DNA of 64,000 bases from NCBI GenBank assembly GCA_016707525.1, contig JADJHP010000002.1, positions 380,501-444,500 on the forward strand, read 5' to 3'. Both the position numbers and the translations under genes were made by a program. Position 1 is the first letter of the stretch, and each line of letters begins with the position of its first letter. This stretch comes from Ignavibacteriota bacterium (GTDB lineage: Bacteria; Bacteroidota; Ignavibacteria; UBA10030; UBA6906). Below are positions 25,301-33,915 of the stretch, in pieces. The notes below the pieces were generated by a model that saw only the letters and a list, made by a program, of their open reading frames with translations, had not been told where the DNA came from and searched no databases.

Positions 25301-27187
25301 ATGACTGTCCGATCGTACCTTCTTGTCATTCTTATCTTCGCCGGTGCCGGCTCCTCCCTTGCGCAGACCCGTGAGGAATATCTGAAGGCCTACACCGCGC
25401 GTGCCACCGAGATACGCCATTCCTTCGACACTTCGGCCGCGGTCTCCTACTATGGCATCGCCGCACGGTATGCCTCCGGGAACGGTATCGCGGTCGCCGA
25501 TAGCCTGTTTCAGGTCGCTCTGCGTGAACCGCGTGGCGATATGTTCTGGATGTTCCCGGTGATCGGTGCCTACCTGCACGGAAAGGATGTCATGTCGCCG
25601 GCAACCAGGGCCGCCGTGCGCAACGCCTGGAAGACCTATGCACCGTACCGCGGCGACACGGAGAATCACTGGGCGATGTACTACTCGACCCTGTATCTTG
25701 CCGCCGAGCAGTGGCCGGGCCTGCCGGGGTCGGAATGGTTCAACGGCAAGAGCTCCACGGAGAATCTTGAAGAGGCCCGTGAGTACATCATCCACTGGAT
25801 ACGGATCACCACCACGATCGGGCAGGGGGAATTCGATTCTCCCGACTACTTCCCGGAATATGCGATCTCGATGTGTCTGCTCTCGCAGTACGCGCAGGAT
25901 CCCGTGATGAAGAAACGCGGGCAGATGATGTACGACTATGTCCTCGCCGATTTCGCCGCGGAGCATCTCGACGGCCAGTACCTGGGCGGCTTCAGCCGGA
26001 TCTATCAGCCGGCGGTGTACAAGCCGCTCCTTTCCGGCGCATCCGGGTTCGCATGGCTGTACTTCGGCACGGGCGAGGCACGGGATACTTCCGCCGGCCA
26101 TCTGCCGCCGACACCCAAGGCCCGTCCCCCGGGAGAATCGCCCTACTCCGGATGGCAGGTGCTCCCGGCGTTGAGTGACTACCGGCTGCCCGAGATCATC
26201 TACCGGATCGCCACCGACCGCTCCAAGCCGTATCTGCACAAGGAACGGAAACGTGTCCGCAACGTGATCCGGTTCGGTACGGAAAAGAATCCACCGGTCT
26301 ACAAGCAAACCTATGTCACCGCCGACTATGGCATCGGGGCGCTGCAGGGCGGACTCCTCCAGCCGATCCAGCAGCATACCTGGTGCGTGCGGTTCAGCAC
26401 AGGCCGGCCGTATACGACGATCTTCGGCCTGCATCCGTATTGGTCCAGCCAGGAACTCGGCATGTTCTTCCCCGAGGAGATCAAGCCGTTGATCGCCGAT
26501 GTGGTGGCTTCCAAAGGGACATACAACAACCCCGACAAGTGGACGGGTGGGTCCCCGTACGAACGGACCTTTCAGAACAAGAACACGCTCATGGTCTTGT
26601 ATGACATCCCGGCGGGGACGATGACCGAGCATATCGATGGTTTCTTCCCCGGATCGTTGGAAGTGCGAACGACGGATGCATCCGGCTGGATCGTGTGTAA
26701 GGCGGGGAAAACGTATGTCGGCTGGTATCCGCTGCAGGCAACGGAATGGATCGCGGAGACCGACCCCCCGGGACAGCAGAAGAATGTGATCGGGAGGCCC
26801 GAGAACATGCGCGACCAGCAGTCGGGACCCATCAACTGGCGCCTGCGCAGCCACACGTTGCAGAACGGCTACGTGATCGAAGTGCGTTCCGAGAAGGAAG
26901 TGGGGAGCTTTGATGCGTTCGTTGCGCAGTTGCGTACGCACATTCCCCGTGCGACCCTCGTCCCCGGCAAGGTCGCCGTCGAGTACGTCTCGATCGGCAA
27001 GGACCGGATGACGTTCGGCTTTCCGGAGAGCCGCATGCTCAACGGCAAGAAGGTGGACCTGACCTCGTATCGCCTCTTTGACGGTCCCTTCCTGCATGCC
27101 GATGTCGGCAGCGAAACCCTGACCATGACCTGGGGGGGCATGACGCGCACCCTGAATTTCAAGAACGTGACGATAAGCGAGAAATGA
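25301..27187 (+). CDS. Exported helical-toroid protein of unrecognised family, paralogue of 21477-23261
   Basis: The protein has 628 residues from ATG 25301, with a clear Sec signal (cleavage after SSLAQ, about 22). It shares with the 21477 protein the motifs YRGDTENHW, FNGKSS-ENL, TIGQGEFDSP-Y, LADFAAEHL, IATDRSKPY and RVRNVIRF, across most of the length. The beta-rich C-terminal third ends in SRMLNGKKVDL-YRLFDGPF-HA, also matched in the paralogue (SRKVNGRAV-YPLYDGPWMHA). The two copies are clearly diverged but collinear, so they may attack different linkages of one glycan. Enzyme activity is inferred from fold and context only. Confidence 0.62.
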   Translation: MTVRSYLLVILIFAGAGSSLAQTREEYLKAYTARATEIRHSFDTSAAVSYYGIAARYASGNGIAVADSLFQVALREPRGDMFWMFPVIGAYLHGKDVMSPATRAAVRNAWKTYAPYRGDTENHWAMYYSTLYLAAEQWPGLPGSEWFNGKSSTENLEEAREYIIHWIRITTTIGQGEFDSPDYFPEYAISMCLLSQYAQDPVMKKRGQMMYDYVLADFAAEHLDGQYLGGFSRIYQPAVYKPLLSGASGFAWLYFGTGEARDTSAGHLPPTPKARPPGESPYSGWQVLPALSDYRLPEIIYRIATDRSKPYLHKERKRVRNVIRFGTEKNPPVYKQTYVTADYGIGALQGGLLQPIQQHTWCVRFSTGRPYTTIFGLHPYWSSQELGMFFPEEIKPLIADVVASKGTYNNPDKWTGGSPYERTFQNKNTLMVLYDIPAGTMTEHIDGFFPGSLEVRTTDASGWIVCKAGKTYVGWYPLQATEWIAETDPPGQQKNVIGRPENMRDQQSGPINWRLRSHTLQNGYVIEVRSEKEVGSFDAFVAQLRTHIPRATLVPGKVAVEYVSIGKDRMTFGFPESRMLNGKKVDLTSYRLFDGPFLHADVGSETLTMTWGGMTRTLNFKNVTISEK

Positions 27188-28128
27188 AGAATTCGACCGC
27201 ACGCACCGATGTCGTTCTTGCCGGCCTTGCCCTCGTTGACGTGATCGGCAGGCCGGTGGATATCCATCACCCGCCCCGCCGCGGAGGGTTGCAGATCATG
27301 GAGTCCATGACGCTCACCACCGGCGGCAACGTCGCCAATTGCGGTATCGACCTCGCGAAGCTCGGCTTCCGTGTCGGTGCCATCTCCCGTATCGGAGACG
27401 ATCCGCTCGGGGATTTCGTCCTCCGGCATCTGGCGAAGTACCGGGTCCAAACGTCGGGTGTGACCATCGACCGCAAGGCGCAGACCTCGGCGACATTCGT
27501 GGCAGTGGAGAAGGGGGGCGAGCGGACCTTCTTCCATACGCGTGGATGCCTGCGGAGTTTCCGGGTCGCCGATATCATGAAACACCTCCCCCTGATCGCC
27601 CGCACGAAGATCTTTGCTCTCGGCTATCTGGGCCTCCTGCCGGAATGCGAGCCGCATCTCCCGCGCCTGTTCGCCGCGGTGAAGCTGCGCACCGGAGCGG
27701 CGACGCTTCTGGATACGGGTGGCAATCCCAGGAAGAACCCCGGGCTCCTGAAGCGCATCCTGCCGTATGTGGACTACTTCATCCCAAGCCGGGAGGAGGC
27801 TGCCGTCCTCACGGGTGCGTCGTCCCCGACCGGCATGGTGCAGACATTCAGAGCCTGGGGTGCACGCGGGGTGGTGGGCATCAAACTCGGTTCCGACGGA
27901 TGCTACATCACCGATGGAGACCGCGCAGCGACGTTGCCGGCGGTGAAGGTCCGCCGCGTCGTCGATGCGACGGGCGCGGGTGATGCCTTCGTGGCCGGAT
28001 TCCTTGCAGCGACCCTGCGCGGGTTCGCGCCCCTCGACGCTGCGCGCAGAGCCAACGCGATCGCCGCATCCTGTGTGACGGCGGTCGGCGCTTCCACCGC
28101 GATCAAACCATTTGACGAGTACCGATGA
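27184..28128 (+). CDS. PfkB-family carbohydrate kinase
   Basis: The protein has 314 residues and starts in an ATGA overlap. PfkB features: TTGGNVANCGIDLAKLG near residue 40 (PfkB signature 1 region), and VVDATGAGDAFVAGFLA near 260, the signature 2 anion hole with catalytic Asp in GAGD. The family phosphorylates ribose, fructose, 2-keto-3-deoxygluconate, adenosine and others with ATP. The substrate loop does not let me choose. In this uronate-flavoured context a 2-keto-3-deoxy-gluconate kinase is one candidate, but a hexose kinase for sugars released by the following mannosidase is equally possible. Cytoplasmic; the next gene (GH38) overlaps by 4 bp. Confidence 0.88.
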   Translation: MKNSTARTDVVLAGLALVDVIGRPVDIHHPPRRGGLQIMESMTLTTGGNVANCGIDLAKLGFRVGAISRIGDDPLGDFVLRHLAKYRVQTSGVTIDRKAQTSATFVAVEKGGERTFFHTRGCLRSFRVADIMKHLPLIARTKIFALGYLGLLPECEPHLPRLFAAVKLRTGAATLLDTGGNPRKNPGLLKRILPYVDYFIPSREEAAVLTGASSPTGMVQTFRAWGARGVVGIKLGSDGCYITDGDRAATLPAVKVRRVVDATGAGDAFVAGFLAATLRGFAPLDAARRANAIAASCVTAVGASTAIKPFDEYR

Positions 28129-30806
28129 CCCCGACCTATCATATCGTTTCGCATTCCCACTGGGACCGTGAGTGGTACAAGAGCTTCGAACAGTTCCGCT
28201 CGATGCTGGTGAATATGGTCGATGACCTGATCGACCTTCTCGAACGGGACCCGGAATACCGCTGCTTCACCCTTGATGGACAAACCGTGGTCGTGGACGA
28301 TTATCTCGCCGTCCGACCGGAGCGGGAGGCGACACTCCGCCGGCTGGTGGAGGAGGGCCGTCTCGTCATTGGCCCGTGGTACGTCCTCCCCGATGAGTTC
28401 CTTGTGAGCGGGGAAGCGACCGTGCGGAACCTCATGCATGGGACGAGCACCGCGCGACGGTTCGGCGGCACGATGGACGTTGGCTACATCCCCGACAGTT
28501 TCGGGCATATTGCCACGATGCCAGCGATCCTCGCAGGATTCGGCATCCCGACGGCATTGGTCTACCGGGGGTTCGGAGGTGAACCCGGACAGAATTCCTC
28601 GGAGTACCGGTGGCATGCGCCTGATGGTACCGAGTGCCTGTTGGTGCATCTGTTTCGCCACGGGTACAGTGCAGGATACTTCCATCAGGAGACCGACGAA
28701 CAGATCCTCGGAAGGTTTGTGGGGCTCAAGGAGGAACTCGATGCCCGTGCGGCGACGTCGCACCGGCTCATCATGAACGGCGGTGACCATCACTGGCCGG
28801 ATCCGCGGCTGCCGCAGACGCTGAAGCTCCTCCGTTCCCATTTCGACGGGCATTTCGTGCACAGTACCGTGCCGGCCTATGTGGATGCCGTGCGGCGCGA
28901 AGTGGGAGACCTCCCGCATCTTCATGGCGAGCTCCGGTTCGGATACCGGTACGCGTTTGCGGTGCTGGGCGGCGTGTACTCCAGCCGTATGTATATCAAG
29001 CAGGCGAACTGGCGCGCACAGACGCTGCTCCAGCGGTATGCCGAACCGTTGAATGCCCTGGGCGTGCTCGCGGGCATGCGCTCACAGCAGCCTCTCGTGC
29101 GACAGGCGTGGCGCACACTGATGCAGAATCATCCTCACGACAGCATCTGCGGCTGCAGCATCGATCCCGTCCACCGCGAGATGATGACGCGCTTCGCCGC
29201 GGTCACGGATATCGGCAATGGCATTGTCGATGAAGGGGCGAATGCCCTCATTCCGTACGATGATCTCGCGGCGGGGGATGACAGGGCACTGTTCTTCATG
29301 AACCCCGGCCCCGTGCCACGCTCCGAAGTGGCGAACGCGGAGGTCCGGTTCTATCTCCAGGATATCGTGGTGGGCCTGAACCCGGATGTGCAGGTGGCAC
29401 CGAAGCTCCCTCCCGTCAAAGCATTCGGGCTCTTCGATGCATCCGGACGAGAGGTCCCGATCCAGCTCCTCGGCAGGGCTCACGGGTACGATATCACATA
29501 CACACGCTACAACTATCCGAAACAGACCTACGCTGAACGGTTCTCCGTGCTCGTCGATGCGGCCGATGTTCCCGCGATGGGATTCAAAGGGCTGACCGTC
29601 CGGAAAAAGAACACGTTCACCCGCTTCCCCTCATCCGTCAAGGCCGGGCCACGCTTCATCGAGAATGCATTTCTCCGGGCGGACGTCACGCCGAATGGAC
29701 AGGTCGTGCTCACGGACAAGACCACGGGAGCCGTGCTGAAGGGGCTGCACCTGTTCGAGGATACGGGCGACGTCGGCGATGAATACAACTATTCGTATCC
29801 AAAGAAGGACCGGCGGATCCTCTCCACGGCATCCCGTGCACGGATCGAGCGGGTCGAACGGGGACCACTCCGTGCGTCCCTGCGGGTCAGTATCACCATG
29901 CAGGTGCCCGTGGCGGCGACCGACGCACGCACGGCCCGCATGACACGACGCGTCCCGCTGAAGATCTCGACCACCATCGCCCTGGCCCGGACATCGCGGA
30001 GCCTCTCCTTCGAAACCACGGTCGTCAATGAAGCCTCCGACCACCGCTTCCGTGTCCTGTTGCCTGCCGGGATCGCCACCGACACGGTCCATGCAGATGG
30101 CCAATTCGCCGTTGTTGAAAGGACCCAGAAGTCCTACGACACGAAGAAGTTCACGATCGAACACCCTGCGGCGGTCGCCCCGATGCAGCGTTTCGTCGCA
30201 GTGAGGAATGACGAGCGCGCGATGATCGTGATCACCGACGGCCTTCCGGAATATGAGCTGCTGCTTGACGGCAAAGGGACCATCGCTCTGACGCTTCTGC
30301 GGTGCGTCGGATTGCTCGCCGGCGAGGACCTCCTCACACGTCCTGGCGGAAAGGCCGGTTGGCACAATGAGACCCCTGACGCCCAGTGCCATGGCACGCA
30401 CACGTTCCGCTATGCCGTGATGCCGATGTCCCGCAGCGCTCTGGACCGGAGGTCGGAACTGGAAGCAGAACTTGAGAGCTTCAACGTACCGCTCCTTCCT
30501 CTCCGGAGAAAGAATGACGGGGCACTGCCGATGGAAGGTTCGCTTCTGCGGTTGGAAAGCGGTCGGTTGACGATGAGCGCGTTCAAGCAGAGTGAGGATG
30601 GTACGGCATGCATCCTGCGTTTCTACAATTCCGGCACCACGGCATGCGACGAGACCGTGCGCTTTGCACGGCCGGTGCGCCAGGTGGACCTTGCGCGGCT
30701 TGATGAGACGCCGGTGCGGGCGCTTGCCGTGGAGACGGATGGGGCGGTCCGGTGTACCGTACCGCCGTCAGGTATCATCACCCTGCGTATCACCTTTGGC
30801 GCATAA
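28125..30806 (+). CDS. GH38 alpha-mannosidase family glycosidase, cytoplasmic
   Basis: The protein has 893 residues, close to MngB-type bacterial GH38 enzymes. Zinc and catalytic motifs: HSHWDREW at 10-17 (His12, Asp14), YIPDSFGH with Asp124 as likely nucleophile, and NHPHDSICGCSIDPVH near residue 345, which supplies further zinc-site residues. The N-terminal barrel-like catalytic domain is followed by a helical bundle and two to three C-terminal beta domains. It cleaves alpha-mannosides, or 2-O-glyceryl/phosphorylated mannosides in relatives. No signal peptide, so it works on imported oligosaccharides. Production of 2-O-mannosyl-glycerate breakdown products would feed the glycerate kinase at 41459, which is an attractive but unproven link. 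Overlaps the kinase gene upstream by 4 bp. Confidence 0.93.
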   Translation: MTPTYHIVSHSHWDREWYKSFEQFRSMLVNMVDDLIDLLERDPEYRCFTLDGQTVVVDDYLAVRPEREATLRRLVEEGRLVIGPWYVLPDEFLVSGEATVRNLMHGTSTARRFGGTMDVGYIPDSFGHIATMPAILAGFGIPTALVYRGFGGEPGQNSSEYRWHAPDGTECLLVHLFRHGYSAGYFHQETDEQILGRFVGLKEELDARAATSHRLIMNGGDHHWPDPRLPQTLKLLRSHFDGHFVHSTVPAYVDAVRREVGDLPHLHGELRFGYRYAFAVLGGVYSSRMYIKQANWRAQTLLQRYAEPLNALGVLAGMRSQQPLVRQAWRTLMQNHPHDSICGCSIDPVHREMMTRFAAVTDIGNGIVDEGANALIPYDDLAAGDDRALFFMNPGPVPRSEVANAEVRFYLQDIVVGLNPDVQVAPKLPPVKAFGLFDASGREVPIQLLGRAHGYDITYTRYNYPKQTYAERFSVLVDAADVPAMGFKGLTVRKKNTFTRFPSSVKAGPRFIENAFLRADVTPNGQVVLTDKTTGAVLKGLHLFEDTGDVGDEYNYSYPKKDRRILSTASRARIERVERGPLRASLRVSITMQVPVAATDARTARMTRRVPLKISTTIALARTSRSLSFETTVVNEASDHRFRVLLPAGIATDTVHADGQFAVVERTQKSYDTKKFTIEHPAAVAPMQRFVAVRNDERAMIVITDGLPEYELLLDGKGTIALTLLRCVGLLAGEDLLTRPGGKAGWHNETPDAQCHGTHTFRYAVMPMSRSALDRRSELEAELESFNVPLLPLRRKNDGALPMEGSLLRLESGRLTMSAFKQSEDGTACILRFYNSGTTACDETVRFARPVRQVDLARLDETPVRALAVETDGAVRCTVPPSGIITLRITFGA

Positions 30807-30851
30807 GCGAATGCTCATGCGCGAGTTCCCGATCCGAGGAGGAAACCGGTC

Positions 30852-31748
30852 ATGAAGGTGGCTCAGTGGGAAAGCGAGGATGGGCTCTTTGTCGGCCTGG
30901 AGGTGGATGGGCACTGGATCAACTACAGCAAGGCGAGCGCGATCTACTACGCGCTGCTTCATGATCTGGTGATTCCGCCCAGGCCAACGATCGAGGTGTT
31001 GCTTGAGCAGGGCCAGTTCGACGTGAAAGAGTTCCGGGCCATAGCATCGTTCATCCGGAAGAACACACTGCAGCGGTATATGATGCCGCCCGGAGAAGTG
31101 GTGCTGAAGGCACCGCTGATGCGGCCGCGGAAGATCGTAGCGCTCGGGCTGAATTACGGCCTCCATGTCAAGGAAGGTTCTCTCGCGAAGCCCTCGGAGC
31201 CGGTGCTGTTCATGAAAGCGGGATCGAGCGTCATCGACCCCGGCGCACCGATCCGGATACCCCGGGGCCTTGGCCGGATGGATCATGAGGTGGAGCTGGC
31301 GGTGGTGATCGGGAAGAAGGCGAGCGGTGTGAAGCGGACGAAGGCCTTCGAGCATGTGGCCGGCTATACGATCTGCAATGACGTCACGGCCCGTACCCTG
31401 CAAACCGAGGATATCAACCGCCGCTACCCGTGGTTCCGCACGAAAAGTTTTGATACCTTTACTCCGCTGGGGCCATGGATCGTCACATCCGACGCCATCC
31501 GCCAGCCGGTCAGGCTGGATATCGAATGCCGCGTCAACGGCAAGGTGCGCCAGCGGTCGAACACCAGGCACATGCTGTTCGACATCCCTGCGATCGTAGA
31601 GTACGTGAGCCGGTACATCACGCTGGATCCGGGCGATGTGATCTCTACGGGAACACCGGAGGGGATCGGGCGGATCGAGCATGGTGATACTGTGGCCTGC
31701 AGGATCGAAGGGATCGGAGAACTGAAGAACCCGGTCCTCCATCGCTGA
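30852..31748 (+). CDS. Fumarylacetoacetate hydrolase (FAH) family protein
   Basis: The protein has 298 residues with an excellent GAGGAGG site before ATG 30852. FAH domain (about 85-295): ALGLNYGLHVKE, then DHEVELAVVIGKK with metal ligands Glu146 and Glu148, and CNDVTAR with Asp177, then DVISTGTPEGIG. The N-terminal 80 residues form the usual small beta domain. Family members cleave or dehydrate beta-diketo or 2-keto-3-deoxy acids (fumarylpyruvate, 2,4-diketo-3-deoxy-rhamnonate, 2-keto-3-deoxy-pentonates). In this locus a sugar-derived diketo or keto-deoxy acid is the probable substrate, by inference. It starts a new group 45 bp after GH38. Confidence 0.9.
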   Translation: MKVAQWESEDGLFVGLEVDGHWINYSKASAIYYALLHDLVIPPRPTIEVLLEQGQFDVKEFRAIASFIRKNTLQRYMMPPGEVVLKAPLMRPRKIVALGLNYGLHVKEGSLAKPSEPVLFMKAGSSVIDPGAPIRIPRGLGRMDHEVELAVVIGKKASGVKRTKAFEHVAGYTICNDVTARTLQTEDINRRYPWFRTKSFDTFTPLGPWIVTSDAIRQPVRLDIECRVNGKVRQRSNTRHMLFDIPAIVEYVSRYITLDPGDVISTGTPEGIGRIEHGDTVACRIEGIGELKNPVLHR

Positions 31749-31834
31749 TCCCGCCCTGTGGGAGACGGCATGAGGATGGAGTTGCAGGGCGCCCCGGCAT
31801 GGGGAGCATGTGTGAGCAGGAACATGGTGGACTG

Positions 31835-32986
31835 ATGAACAGCGTTGCACCTACGAACGACCCGGCATGCCGGTTGCTCGCCGAACTTGTACGGATCCCG
31901 AGCGTGAATCCGATGGGCCGCGCCATGAGCGGGGGCGCGTACGGCGAAGCGGCCCTGGCCGAGCACGTTGCCGCGTTCCTGCACCGGCATGCCATCGATG
32001 TCCACGTCACGGAGGTCGCACCCGGCAGGCCGAACGTCACCGGCTATGTGGACGCCGGAGCTGAACGGACGCTGTTGTTGCAGGCACATCTCGACACGGT
32101 GCATGTGGAAGGGATGAGCATCGCACCGTTCGGTGCAGAGATCAGGGATGGGAGCCTGTACGGCCGCGGGGCCTGCGATACCAAGGGTTCGCTCGCGGCA
32201 TTTCTGCAGGCTGTTGTCGAAGCCGTGCAGCATCCGGAGAAATTGCGGTACAACATCGTGATCCTCGCGACGGCCGACGAGGAGTATCAATTCACCGGGG
32301 CGCGTCATGCAGTGTATTCGGGGTTGAAGGCGGACATGGGGATCGCCGGCGAGCCGACGTCGCTGCGCATCATCCGGGCGCACAAGGGTGTGGTGCGGTG
32401 GTACCTGCGCACCAGGGGAACCGCTGCACATGCGGCGTATCCGGCACGGGGTGAGAATGCGATCTACAGGATGGGGCATGTGCTCACGCGGCTTGAATCC
32501 TATGCCCGCGACCTGGCCGCCGGCACGCCCCACCCCTTGCTCGGCACGCCGAGTCTGAGCGTGGGCGTGATCGAGGGAGGGCAGGCGGTGAACATCGTCC
32601 CGGATGCATGCCGCATCGAGATCGACCGGCGGACGCTGCCCCATGAGGATGCGGCCGCAGTGATCGAGGCTGCCGGGTCATGCCTGCATGGGATCGACGG
32701 GTGGGAGATGGCACCCCCGCATCTCGTCGCGGGGGGCATGGATATCGCTGAAGGGGCAACGGTCGTCCGGGAACTTGCGCAGGCGATCAGGGGTGTGACC
32801 GGCGGGGCGGCCGTTGAGGGCGCGTACTATGCGACGGACGCCGGGGCCTTCAATGCCGGAGGGATACCGACCGTGGTGTTTGGTCCGGGCGACATCGCGC
32901 TGGCGCATACGGCCGCAGAACACATCCCGCTTGCCGAACTGCGTCAGGCAACAGATATCATCCGCTCACTCCTTGTCGGACACTGA
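31835..32986 (+). CDS. M20 family metallopeptidase/deacylase (ArgE/DapE/ACY1 type)
   Basis: The protein has 383 residues from ATG 31835; an in-frame ATG at 31799 would add 12 residues. M20 motifs: LLQAHLDTVHVEG (zinc His and Asp), YGRGACDTKGSLAAF (bridging Asp), ATADEEYQFTGAR (general base and zinc Glu), GEPTS, and DIALAHTAAEHIP near the C-terminus (zinc His). The lid domain (about 180-290) is present. Such enzymes hydrolyse N-acyl amino acids, succinyl-diaminopimelate or small peptides; here removal of an N-acyl group from an amino sugar or amino acid substituent is possible. Cytoplasmic. Its stop shares one base with the ROK kinase start. Confidence 0.9.
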   Translation: MNSVAPTNDPACRLLAELVRIPSVNPMGRAMSGGAYGEAALAEHVAAFLHRHAIDVHVTEVAPGRPNVTGYVDAGAERTLLLQAHLDTVHVEGMSIAPFGAEIRDGSLYGRGACDTKGSLAAFLQAVVEAVQHPEKLRYNIVILATADEEYQFTGARHAVYSGLKADMGIAGEPTSLRIIRAHKGVVRWYLRTRGTAAHAAYPARGENAIYRMGHVLTRLESYARDLAAGTPHPLLGTPSLSVGVIEGGQAVNIVPDACRIEIDRRTLPHEDAAAVIEAAGSCLHGIDGWEMAPPHLVAGGMDIAEGATVVRELAQAIRGVTGGAAVEGAYYATDAGAFNAGGIPTVVFGPGDIALAHTAAEHIPLAELRQATDIIRSLLVGH

Positions 32987-33915
32987 TGATCCTGGGATTC
33001 GATATCGGCGGAACGAAGACGGCGGTCGTGCTCGGGACGCGCGAAGGGAAGATCATCCAACGCCGGGAGATGCGTACCGAACCGGGGCGTGGATTCCATG
33101 CCGTGTTCGACGAGATGTGCCGTCTTGGAGAGGATCTGCGCATCACACACGGGCATGGTGTGGACGCGGTGAGTGTCTCTGTCGGCGGGCCGCTGGATGT
33201 GGGCCGCGGTATCATTCTGTCGCCACCGAACCTCCCCGGCTGGGATGCGATCCCGCTCAAAGAGCTCCTCGCGACACGCTTCCTTCTCCCGGTGTATATC
33301 GAACACGATGGCAACGCCGGCGCCCTTGCCGAATGGAAATTCGGGGCCGCGCAGGGAAAGCGGAATGTGATCTTCCTGACCATGGGAACGGGGTTTGGCG
33401 GCGGGTTCATCCTGGATGGACGGTTGTATCGAGGGACGACCGACATGGCTGGAGAGGTCGGACACCTGCGGATCGCAGATGATGGCCCACCGTGTTACGG
33501 GAAATCCGGATCGCTTGAAGGGTATGCCAGTGGCACGGGCATCGCGCTGCTTGCGCACAGGATGTTCCCCGGCCACTGGCCGCAGATGCTGAGTGTGCGT
33601 GAACTCGCCGATGAACACCGCGCCGGCTCGGCCGAGGCGAAGGCAGTGTTCACCATGGCAGCGAAGCGCTTTGGCCGCGGACTGGCATTGCTTATTGATA
33701 CGCTCAATCCGGAGTGCATCGTTCTGGGGGGGCTCGGGATGCGGCTGCAGGATGTTTTCGTCGAGCCGGCCCTGCGGACTGCGAAAGAAGAGTCACTCCC
33801 ACGGGCGTGGGAAGCCTGCCAGATCGTCCCCGCCCAACTCGGAGAATCCATCGGTGATCTCGCGGCCCTGTGTGCCGCCATCGACCAGGCACCACACCAG
33901 GAACAGCATACATGA
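32986..33915 (+). CDS. ROK-family sugar kinase-like protein without the zinc-binding cysteines
   Basis: The protein has 309 residues. ROK/ASKHA features: GFDIGGTKTAVVLG at the N-terminus (phosphate 1), EHDGNAGALAEW (catalytic Asp in the sugar-binding motif), TMGTGFGGGFI (phosphate 2) and GEVGHLRI (zinc His). The normal C-x-C-G-x-x-G-C-x-E zinc motif reads P-C-Y-G-K-S-G-S-L-E, so all three cysteine ligands are replaced. There is no N-terminal HTH, so it is a kinase rather than a repressor. The substrate, probably a hexose or N-acyl hexosamine, cannot be fixed. Overlaps the next gene by 4 bp. Confidence 0.88.
   Translation: MILGFDIGGTKTAVVLGTREGKIIQRREMRTEPGRGFHAVFDEMCRLGEDLRITHGHGVDAVSVSVGGPLDVGRGIILSPPNLPGWDAIPLKELLATRFLLPVYIEHDGNAGALAEWKFGAAQGKRNVIFLTMGTGFGGGFILDGRLYRGTTDMAGEVGHLRIADDGPPCYGKSGSLEGYASGTGIALLAHRMFPGHWPQMLSVRELADEHRAGSAEAKAVFTMAAKRFGRGLALLIDTLNPECIVLGGLGMRLQDVFVEPALRTAKEESLPRAWEACQIVPAQLGESIGDLAALCAAIDQAPHQEQHT

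Noticed and set aside
31448..31461. TTTTG followed by TACCTTTA, the same -7 box as the iclR promoter
   Set aside because: The two boxes are almost adjacent and lie within the FAH-family coding region, and no TTG is about 20 nt upstream.
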